Of a stretch of 37,202 nt of DNA, positions 9,687-17,162 are shown one piece after another. The notes beneath the pieces were generated by a model. It was not told the DNA's origin and did not search any database. It saw only the letters and a list, made by a program, of their open reading frames with translations. The stretch lies in assembly GCA_017860085.1 (NCBI GenBank), contig JAFNAJ010000002.1, positions 1 to 37,202 of the forward strand, given 5' to 3'. The position numbers and the translations under genes are program-made. Numbering within the stretch: the stretch's first letter is position 1; every line of letters starts with the position of its first letter. This DNA is from Acidobacteriota bacterium. Lineage in GTDB: Bacteria; Acidobacteriota; Vicinamibacteria; Vicinamibacterales; JAFNAJ01.

Positions 9687-10958
9687 TCACCTCCTCGCCG
9701 GCAGCGCGTCGCCCTCGTGCGGCGCACGCGGGGGGTAGTGCGACGCCACGTACTCGTCGATCAGGGCACGGAACTGCGCCGACAGCTGATCGTAGGTGCC
9801 CTGCAAGGTCACCGCGTGCCGACCGTCGATGTAGACCGGGCAATGCGGCGCCTCGCCCGTTCCCGGAAGGCTGATCCCGATGTTGGCCGCCTTCGATTCT
9901 CCCGGGCCATTCACGATGCAGCCCATCACCGCGAGGGTCAGCGCCTCGACTCCCTCGTGCCGGCGCTTCCACTCGGGCATCTGCTCGCGCACGTAGCCCT
10001 GCACGCGTTCGGCCAGCTCCTGGAAGGTCGTGCTCGTCGTGCGTCCGCATCCAGGACAGGCGGTCACGCTCGGCGCGAACGAACGGATTCCCAGCGCCTG
10101 GAGCAGTTCCTGGCAGGCGTACACCTCCTCGCGGCGATCACCGCCGGGACGTGGCGTGAGCGACACCCGGATCGTGTCGCCGATACCCTCAGCCAGCAGC
10201 ACGGCCATGGCGGCCGACGACCAGACGAGTCCCTTCAGGCCCATGCCCGCCTCGGTCAGGCCCAGGTGGAGCGGCTGGTCGGTTGCCCGCGAGAGCTGGC
10301 GATACACGGTGATGAGGTCGCGGGGCCTGGACACCTTGCAGGAGATGATGATCTGGCCCTTGGCGAGCCCGCACTCCAGCGCGAGCGCGGTCGATTCGAG
10401 CGCGGAGAGGATCATGCACTCGTTGTAGATCTCCTCCGACGATCGCCCGAGCGCGCGGTCGGTGTTCTCCTGCATCTTGCGCATCACCAGCTCCTGGTTG
10501 AGCGAGCCGGCATTGACGCCGATACGCACGGGGCGGCCGCAATCGCGCGCGACCTTGCAGATGGTCGCGAAATTGTCGTCGCGGCGCGCGCCGGTGCCGA
10601 CGTTTCCGGGGTTGATGCGGTACTTGTCGAGCGCCTCGGCACAGGCCGGGTGTTGCGTCAGGAGGAGGTGCCCGTTGTAGTGGAAGTCTCCGATCAGAGG
10701 GGCCAGGCACCCGGCGTCGACCATTCTTCGCTTGATCTCCGGCACCGCCGCCGCGGCTTCGTGCGTGTTGACCGTCACCCGCACCATCTCGGACCCTGCC
10801 TCGGCGAGCTCGATGCACTGACGGGCCGTGCCTTCGACGTCGGTGGTGTCGGTGCTCGTCATCGACTGGACCACGATCGGCGCGCCGCCGCCCACCTGGA
10901 CCTGGCCCACGCGGACTCCAACCGTTCGGTGCAACTTCAACGTCTCCATGGCGCTCAC
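9687..10958 (-). CDS. ispG: 4-hydroxy-3-methylbut-2-en-1-yl diphosphate synthase (GcpE/IspG)
   Basis: '[30 protein letters not shown]', '[14 protein letters not shown]', 'RINPGNVG', 'CPGCGRT', '[26 protein letters not shown]'. Confidence 0.97.
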   Translation of the reverse strand: MSAMETLKLHRTVGVRVGQVQVGGGAPIVVQSMTSTDTTDVEGTARQCIELAEAGSEMVRVTVNTHEAAAAVPEIKRRMVDAGCLAPLIGDFHYNGHLLLTQHPACAEALDKYRINPGNVGTGARRDDNFATICKVARDCGRPVRIGVNAGSLNQELVMRKMQENTDRALGRSSEEIYNECMILSALESTALALECGLAKGQIIISCKVSRPRDLITVYRQLSRATDQPLHLGLTEAGMGLKGLVWSSAAMAVLLAEGIGDTIRVSLTPRPGGDRREEVYACQELLQALGIRSFAPSVTACPGCGRTTSTTFQELAERVQGYVREQMPEWKRRHEGVEALTLAVMGCIVNGPGESKAANIGISLPGTGEAPHCPVYIDGRHAVTLQGTYDQLSAQFRALIDEYVASHYPPRAPHEGDALPARR

Positions 10959-11317
10959 TCGTCCACCTCGCCCGCGCGGATGCTGTCGACGAACGACCGA
11001 ACGACCTCGAGCGCCAGGGGCGTCGGATCGACGAACTGGAGCCCCGCAACGTAGGTGACGGTGTCTCCGTCGACCGCCACGCGGGCGTGCACGACGCGCG
11101 CGTGCAAGCTCACTGCCCGGTGGCCCAGTGAGATCCGGAAGTCGTGGTCGACCCGGGGCGACAACGGCGCCGTCGTCTCAACGGTCATGCCGCCCAGGCT
11201 CAGCTGTCTGACCTGCACGCGCTCGTCCAGGGTGATGAGGTGGCCCTCCACCTCGGCCAGAAGGTCGACTCTTGGTGTCCGCCGCCGGTCTGGCATCCAG
11301 TCGAACGTCTTGGTCAT
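10955..11317 (-). CDS. PilZ domain protein (paralogue of 9333-9683)
   Basis: [15 protein letters not shown]...[20 protein letters not shown]; overlaps ispG by 4 nt. Confidence 0.72.
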   Translation of the reverse strand: MTKTFDWMPDRRRTPRVDLLAEVEGHLITLDERVQVRQLSLGGMTVETTAPLSPRVDHDFRISLGHRAVSLHARVVHARVAVDGDTVTYVAGLQFVDPTPLALEVVRSFVDSIRAGEVDE

Positions 11318-11343
11318 GACGCGCGGGGTTGCTCTCCGTTCCT

Positions 11344-11973
11344 TCAGTCGACGCGCACGACGGACCTCGTGCTCCGGTGGCTCCGGAGGACCTCGGCGCC
11401 GAGGCGCTTGGCCAGGTACAGCTTCGACTCGCCGTTGTCCTCGGGGTGTCGCTCGAACTTGACGACCTCGAACGCCAGGTGGGCCAACGTCCCCCGCATG
11501 TGGTGGAACCGGTTCTTCGTCTTGACGACGATGACGTCGAAGCCCTCCGTGAGGGCCCAGCCTTCCTGTTCCTCGGTCAGGGCGCGATAGAACCCCCGGC
11601 CCCGCCAGTCGCTGCGCGTTCCGCCGATCCAGCTGTAGAGGACGCGGCGCGACGAGAAGTCGACCGCATCGCGAATCCGCGCGACCAGGTCGGCCAACTT
11701 GGGGTCGCGCTCGTCGCCGGTCACCTCGTGCGACACCTTGTAGGCCACCGGGATCACGACGGTCGGGTCGTCCGGCAGGCGCGTTTCGGCCATCAGGATC
11801 GAGTGAGGCCGACCCTGCAGGCGCTCCACGATCTCGGCTGCCGTCTTTCGATGCGGGAACTCGCCGAAGAACTCCTCGATGTACTGGATCTCGAGGGCTC
11901 CCTGTTCGAGGCCGTACTGCCTGATGCTGTACGTCGATGTGGGCGGTTCGCTCGACACGCGTTCGGTCCTCAC
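11344..11973 (-). CDS. GNAT-like N-acetyltransferase
   Basis: 'RVLYSWIGGTRSDWRGRGFYRALTEEQEGWALTEGFDVIVVKTKNRFHHM' resembles a GNAT acyl-CoA binding loop. GTG start. Confidence 0.6.
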   Translation of the reverse strand: MRTERVSSEPPTSTYSIRQYGLEQGALEIQYIEEFFGEFPHRKTAAEIVERLQGRPHSILMAETRLPDDPTVVIPVAYKVSHEVTGDERDPKLADLVARIRDAVDFSSRRVLYSWIGGTRSDWRGRGFYRALTEEQEGWALTEGFDVIVVKTKNRFHHMRGTLAHLAFEVVKFERHPEDNGESKLYLAKRLGAEVLRSHRSTRSVVRVD

Positions 11974-11991
11974 CCGATCCGAATGCCCGAC

Positions 11992-11997
11992 ATTATA
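11992..11997 (-). promoter_or_regulatory. Candidate -10 box (TATAAT) for the GNAT-PilZ-ispG-PilZ unit
   Basis: Perfect TATAAT on the minus strand, 18 nt upstream of the GTG start; no convincing -35 seen. Confidence 0.4.
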
Positions 11998-12036
11998 CGA
12001 GGGCGCGCTCGGCCGCCCACGGCTCGTCGGAATCGA

Positions 12037-13278
12037 TCACACGCTGGCCGCCGCCGCGGCCACGGACGGCTGGCGAGGACGCCGGCGCCGATCGAAGAGC
12101 GGCCGGGCCAGCACCCTGACGCTTCGCCGCCAGGCTTCGTAGAGGTAGAAGGCTGGCGTCCGGTCGGCGAGCAGCACGGTGTCGTCGGGGTTGACGACGA
12201 TGCTGACCTCGATGTTCGGGGCGGCCCCCACGGGCAGCCAGTGACGCCGGCACGCCAGGTACACGTGGCGCATCACCCGCACCATGTCCTCGTAGCGCGG
12301 GCTCGGCCACTCCTCCATGTCGCAGCCCACCGTGGGCCGGAAGATGCACACGGTCGGGAAGCAGCCCAGGCCGGTGATCGCGTCGATGGCCTTGAGCGTC
12401 TCGTCGATCGGCTCGATGCCGGCAATGATCTCGCCCGACACGGCCCCTCGTGTCATCTTCTCCGCGCAGTACTGCATGGCCTCGAAGAAGAGCGGCTGCC
12501 CGAGGATGCGCGCCTTGCCCGGGCAGACCTCGGCGAACCACGCAGGGTCGAAGAGCTCGACGCAGAACGACACGTGATCGGCGCCGGCACCGATGAGCCG
12601 GTCGTACGCTGAGAAATCACGCTCGGGCGTCAGCTGGATTCCCACCAGCATGCCGACCTCGTTCTTCACGGCATTCACGTAAGGGAGGATGGCCTCGATG
12701 CCCCGATTGCCCTGGAAACCGCCGTTGAAGTGCACGAACGTGGCGCCCGACTCGTCGCGGGCTGCGCGGCACGTCTCGACCACGTCCTCCACGGTCTTGC
12801 TGGCGGCCTCCGCGTCGCCGACGTTGCGACCAGTCGTGCAGAAACGGCAGTTGAGCCGCGGGTCGAAGTTCCAGAAGGCGCAGACGGCGTTCACGTAGAT
12901 GCCGAGGTAGGTTCCTTGCAGCACGCCGACGCGCTGCATCGGCACGCCCTGCGAGGTTGCGCGTGAATACCACGCCGGCTCCGCGGGGATCCTGACCGGA
13001 TAGCGGGTGTCCGACCGCGTGTCGTGAACCCGGTAGCCGTCGCCGGGCGAACCCTCGAGCACGTAAGGCGAGTCCTTGACGAAGTGCTCGACGACCGGCG
13101 CATTCACCCAGACTGCGGGTTTGACGAGCGATCCAGTTGGCAGCACCAGTTCGAGGCCCGACCCGAGCCCCGCCCGCGTTCGGGAAATCCCTCGCGCGCC
13201 GGTGAGGTCGACCACGTCCGGGACGCGAATGCCGCGACAGAAGAGGTCGATCTCGAGCTCGCAGGCGTTGAGTGGCAT
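12037..13278 (-). CDS. Radical SAM-like protein with non-canonical cysteine spacing (possibly related to the MSMEG_0568 family)
   Basis: 'YVNAVCAFWNFDPRLNCRFCTTGRNVGD' (C-x10-C-x2-C), then 'ATFVHFNGGFQGNRGIEAILPYV', 'VSFCVELFDPAWFAEVCPGKA', 'IAGIEPIDETLKAIDAI', 'FRPTVG', consistent with a SAM TIM barrel. Confidence 0.72.
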   Translation of the reverse strand: MPLNACELEIDLFCRGIRVPDVVDLTGARGISRTRAGLGSGLELVLPTGSLVKPAVWVNAPVVEHFVKDSPYVLEGSPGDGYRVHDTRSDTRYPVRIPAEPAWYSRATSQGVPMQRVGVLQGTYLGIYVNAVCAFWNFDPRLNCRFCTTGRNVGDAEAASKTVEDVVETCRAARDESGATFVHFNGGFQGNRGIEAILPYVNAVKNEVGMLVGIQLTPERDFSAYDRLIGAGADHVSFCVELFDPAWFAEVCPGKARILGQPLFFEAMQYCAEKMTRGAVSGEIIAGIEPIDETLKAIDAITGLGCFPTVCIFRPTVGCDMEEWPSPRYEDMVRVMRHVYLACRRHWLPVGAAPNIEVSIVVNPDDTVLLADRTPAFYLYEAWRRSVRVLARPLFDRRRRPRQPSVAAAAASV

Positions 13279-13311
13279 GAACCGGCGGTGGCGGCAGGCG
13301 CCGCAGGTCCG

Positions 13312-13317
13312 ATTATA
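13312..13317 (-). promoter_or_regulatory. Candidate -10 box (TATAAT) for the radical SAM gene
   Basis: Perfect TATAAT on the minus strand about 34 nt upstream of the start; -35 weak. Confidence 0.35.
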
Positions 13318-13323
13318 TGCGGC

Positions 13324-13896
13324 CTAGGGTTTCTCTTTTTCTCGCTGGCGTCGTTCGAGTTCCGCGAGCACGGCCTGCACCTCGCGTCGGGCTTGCTCCT
13401 CGCGCCTGCTGCGGATGGCATCCTTGATGCCTTTGACCAGCCACTGGCTGCCGAGGGTGAGCGCGGCCGTCGTCGCGGCCATCTGGGCGAGCTCGCCCGG
13501 GGAAAAGGCCCCGAATGACTGGGCCTCGGGCGGCGTGACCATCGACAGGTACTCACGATGGGTCAGCGAGGTGGACGGTGCAGCCCCGCGGCTCAGGGTC
13601 TCCTCGCCCACGAAGTCGGCGAACCTCGGCAGCCGTCCCTCGATGTCGACCGAGAAGACCGGTCCCTGGGGCTCTGGCAGACGGATCGCGGACTCTCGCT
13701 CGAGCCCGCGACGAATCCGGTCGAGCGAGACGGGAGGCAACGGCGTGCCCTCCGGTGACGCGGTCCCCGGTGGCTGCTGCGGATCCTGGTCGCCGCGGCC
13801 CGAGGGCGATGCCGCCTGCGCCGCGACGCACGGGTCAGCCATGACCGCCGCCAGGGTGGCGGTCATGAACCCGGAGACCATGCGGCGCAGGATCAC
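13324..13896 (-). CDS. Hypothetical exported protein with C-terminal hydrophobic segment
   Basis: Signal-like N-terminus (FMTATLAAVMADPCVAAQA), Pro-rich linker, then 'LAQMAATTAALTLGSQWLVKGIKDAIRSRREEQARREVQAVLAELERRQREKEKP'. Confidence 0.55.
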   Translation of the reverse strand: MILRRMVSGFMTATLAAVMADPCVAAQAASPSGRGDQDPQQPPGTASPEGTPLPPVSLDRIRRGLERESAIRLPEPQGPVFSVDIEGRLPRFADFVGEETLSRGAAPSTSLTHREYLSMVTPPEAQSFGAFSPGELAQMAATTAALTLGSQWLVKGIKDAIRSRREEQARREVQAVLAELERRQREKEKP

Positions 13897-13931
13897 ATTC
13901 GTTTAGACCGCGCACGGAGCAGCCCGGTTGG

Positions 13932-14432
13932 CTACTGCTCGTCAGCCGATGGGCCGTAGATCGACGGAACTGGCACGTCCCGAAGGCGCAGGTAGACGCT
14001 CATCTGGCCCCGGTGGTGCACGGTGTGGTTGAACACAAAAGAACGGAGCACGCCCGCCTTCGGCATGGTGAGCACGACCTGCTCGCCCGACGTGAGCGAC
14101 CACGACTGCATCAGCTGGGCGTCGCTGGCGTCGGCGATATGCGTGCGTGCCGCGGCGACGTGCCTGTCGAACTCGGCCAGCAGGGCGGCCGCGTTCTCGT
14201 GGGTCGCATGGAGGCTCTCTCGATCCACCGAGTCCATGTCGAACCTGTCGCGGCTGAGCGTGATGGGGACCCACGACGGGATGTTCGCGATGTGCGCGGC
14301 CAGCTCCGCGATGGTCATCGACTTGGCGTGCGGTTTCCAGGCAGGGTCGGAGAACGGGACGCGTTCGAGCACGCGCCGGGTGACGGCCATTTCGTGATCG
14401 AACTCGGGGAGCAGCGCATCCTTGATCGCCAT
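13932..14432 (-). CDS. DinB family protein
   Basis: 'ELAAHIANIPSWV' and 'RSFVFNHTVHHRGQMSVYLRLRDVPVPSIYGPSADE' (typical H...HHRGQ metal-site motif). Confidence 0.9.
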   Translation of the reverse strand: MAIKDALLPEFDHEMAVTRRVLERVPFSDPAWKPHAKSMTIAELAAHIANIPSWVPITLSRDRFDMDSVDRESLHATHENAAALLAEFDRHVAAARTHIADASDAQLMQSWSLTSGEQVVLTMPKAGVLRSFVFNHTVHHRGQMSVYLRLRDVPVPSIYGPSADEQ

Positions 14433-14504
14433 GAGGCCTCCTTGAGATCTCCGTTCCTGCAGTCTAGCACTCGGGGTTCGGCGATCGTGACGTGAAGAGA
14501 CCCG

Positions 14505-15593
14505 TCACGCGAGGTGTTCCATCAGCAGCCGGTGGAAGTGGTGGACGCCGGTTTCGCGCGCGGGCGAGTAGCGGCCACGCGAGTACAGCCTCGACCGCAC
14601 GCCACGCTGGACGGCCTCGACGACGACCTCGTCCTCCCGCTCCACGCGATCCAGGTCCACGCTGGCGCCCGCGCCAAGTTGGGCCGGGTCCCACACGTAC
14701 GAGAGGAAGGAGACACGCGTGCGATCCACCGCGAGCGGCCGGACGACGTTCAAGGAGATCCCCCACGGGTAGACGTTGATCATCGTGTTGGGGAACACCC
14801 AGAAGTAGTAGGCCGCGATCGACTGGCCGTGGTCGGGTGACGACCGGGGCAAATCGAACGTCGCGTCGCCCCCGCTGGCAACCCCAACCTGCACGTTCGA
14901 CCACCGAAACAGCTCGGTCCGGTATTGCGTGTAGTCGAGCGCCGCGGCGAGGCCCGCGTGCACGAACGGGACGTGAAACCCCTCCAGGTAGTTGTCGCAG
15001 TAGAGCGCCCAGTTGGCACGCACGAGGTACTCGCGCGACCGGCTGGGATCGAACACCGCCTGCCCGAGTGGCAACCACCCGACGCGAGCCTCGACCTCAG
15101 TGATGACCTCGTCGAACGCGACCAGGGGTGTGACCGACGTGAACAGCAGCTTGCCCCACTGCCGCAGCGGCAGCGCGGGAAGGCTCTCGGACGGCCGCGG
15201 GAAGTCGCGCGCAGCCTCGAACTCGGGCATCGACACGAAGCGCCCGTCGAGCGCGAAGCGGCGCCCGTGGTAGCGACAGCGGAGGCCGCCGGTGATGGAG
15301 GGTGCCTCGCACACCAGCATGCCCCGGTGGGTGCACACGTTCGACAGGCAATGCAGGCGGTCGTCGGTGTCGCGCGTGAGCAGGACGGGCTCGTCGACGC
15401 AGCCCTCGAGCACCGTGGTCGGCACGACCTGCCCAGGCACCTTCACCTGATCGATGTCGCCGACGAATTGCCAGCTGCGCGCAAAGACACGCTCGCGCAG
15501 CCGCTCGAACGTGGCCGGGTCGGTGTAGAACGACCCCGGCAGCGTCTCGGCCTCTGCGATCGCTGCGCGGATCTGGTCGGGCTCGATTGCCAT
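14505..15593 (-). CDS. Rieske non-haem iron oxygenase, alpha subunit
   Basis: Rieske motif VCTHRGMLVCEAPSITGGLRCRYHG; mononuclear Fe motif DNYLEGFHVPFVHAGL. Start MAIEPDQIR. Confidence 0.92.
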   Translation of the reverse strand: MAIEPDQIRAAIAEAETLPGSFYTDPATFERLRERVFARSWQFVGDIDQVKVPGQVVPTTVLEGCVDEPVLLTRDTDDRLHCLSNVCTHRGMLVCEAPSITGGLRCRYHGRRFALDGRFVSMPEFEAARDFPRPSESLPALPLRQWGKLLFTSVTPLVAFDEVITEVEARVGWLPLGQAVFDPSRSREYLVRANWALYCDNYLEGFHVPFVHAGLAAALDYTQYRTELFRWSNVQVGVASGGDATFDLPRSSPDHGQSIAAYYFWVFPNTMINVYPWGISLNVVRPLAVDRTRVSFLSYVWDPAQLGAGASVDLDRVEREDEVVVEAVQRGVRSRLYSRGRYSPARETGVHHFHRLLMEHLA

Positions 15594-15648
15594 GGTGGGT
15601 GGCCCGGCTGCGCACGGCCCCTTGCGGCGCGCCTCCATTGGCGCGACG

Positions 15649-16287
15649 ATGACACAGAGGTGGCTGGTCGTGCGGCCGAGCGAGGATATCACCGTGAGGT
15701 CAGAACCGGGAACACCCGCCGGATCGACCGGTGCCGATGCCCCGGGGGTGGCGCAGTTCCACGGGGGGCTGGTGTCAGGCCCATTCACGCTGCACGACGG
15801 GACCGCGGTCGCGATTCGCTCCATCCGCCCGGACGACGAGCCCGCGATGGTGCACTTCCACGAGTCGCTCTCGGACCAGTCCGTCTACCTCCGGTACTTC
15901 CACCCGCTCAAGCTCGGGGTCCGAGTCGCGCACGAGCGTCTCGAGCGCATCTGCCACGTCGATCCCGCCCACGAGATGGTGCTGGTGGCCGAGCGCGCCG
16001 GGCCGACGGGCGGGGATATCGTGGCGGTGGGACGCCTGACCCGTCAGCAGGCCGGCCGCGATGCCGAGTTCGCCATCGTCGTCAGCGATGCCGCACAGGG
16101 GCAGGGACTCGGGACCGAGATGCTGACGCGTCTCGTGGCAGGCGGCCGGCAGGCCGGACTCGCGCGCATCACGGGCGAGATCCTCCCCGAGAACCGGGCG
16201 ATGCAGGCGGTGTGCGAGAGGATTGGCTTCACTTGCGCGTACCTCGGCACCGAGGGCCTCGTGCACGCGGAGCTCGATCTCGGCTGA
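15649..16287 (+). CDS. GNAT N-acetyltransferase (resembles Pat-type protein acetyltransferase domain)
   Basis: 'AIRSIRPDDEPAMVHFHESLSDQSVYLRYFHPLK' and 'AQGQGLGTEMLTRLV...ITGEILPENRAMQAVCERIGF'. Confidence 0.82.
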   Translation: MTQRWLVVRPSEDITVRSEPGTPAGSTGADAPGVAQFHGGLVSGPFTLHDGTAVAIRSIRPDDEPAMVHFHESLSDQSVYLRYFHPLKLGVRVAHERLERICHVDPAHEMVLVAERAGPTGGDIVAVGRLTRQQAGRDAEFAIVVSDAAQGQGLGTEMLTRLVAGGRQAGLARITGEILPENRAMQAVCERIGFTCAYLGTEGLVHAELDLG

Positions 16288-16303
16288 CGCGGCGGCCTCG
16301 CCG

Positions 16304-16888
16304 CTACTTCCGCTGGAAGTCCACCTTCGGAGCCTGCTGCGCGTCGGCTGGCGCCTCGTAGTACGGGTATTCCTTGAAGCCGAAGACGGCCGCCGTGACG
16401 TTGGACGGGAACCGCCGCCGCAGCGTGTTGTACTCGAGGATGCGTTCGTTGTAGCGCATGCGGGCCACGGCGATGCGGTTCTCGGTGCCGGACAGCTCGT
16501 CCATCAGGCGGTTGAACGACTCACTCGATCGAAGCTGCGGGTAGTTCTCGACGATCGCGAGCAACCGGGCCAGCGCCGACGACTGCTCGTTGGCCGCGGC
16601 GATGGTCTCCTCGGGCGTTCGCGCGCCGGCCAGTTTCGCTCGCGACTCGGCGATGCGTCCAAAGACCTCCTGCTCCTGTCCCGCCACGCCCTTGACGGTC
16701 TCGACCAGGTTCGGGATGAGGTCGTTGCGACGCATGAGCTGGTTCTGTACCTCTCCCCACGCACCCTTGATGGCTTCTTCGCCGGACGTGAAGCGGTTGT
16801 AGGAGCAGCCCGGCAGCGCAAGCAGAACGATGGCCAGCGTGCCGGTGGCCAGAAGGGTGCGGGGGAGCCAGGCGAAGCGTTCAGTCAT
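16304..16888 (-). CDS. LemA family protein
   Basis: 'GCSYNRFTSGEEAIKGAWGEVQNQLMRRNDLIPNLVETVKGVAGQEQEVF', 'ENYPQLRSSESFNRLMDELSGTENRIAVARMRYNE'. Confidence 0.95.
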   Translation of the reverse strand: MTERFAWLPRTLLATGTLAIVLLALPGCSYNRFTSGEEAIKGAWGEVQNQLMRRNDLIPNLVETVKGVAGQEQEVFGRIAESRAKLAGARTPEETIAAANEQSSALARLLAIVENYPQLRSSESFNRLMDELSGTENRIAVARMRYNERILEYNTLRRRFPSNVTAAVFGFKEYPYYEAPADAQQAPKVDFQRK

Positions 16889-17162
16889 GGCGCGTCTCGT
16901 CGTTGGAAAAGAGCGGTCGCGTGGAAGTGTATCAGAGGATCAACATGCCGAGCACTGGCGGCGGCACTGCAGGTGTTCGCGCGCCGATCCGATACGCCGG
17001 CACAGCGCATCCTACAGCCCGTCGAGTCATCGGTGGTAAGCTAGCCCACCGGGCTTCCCGCAAGATCTCGACCCGTTCACGCGTGGCGTGGTGCGCGCGT
17101 GTGGCGACGGCGTGGGTGCCCCTGTCGACAAAGGAACCGCCCGGAGCCCAGGGCGCCGGGCC

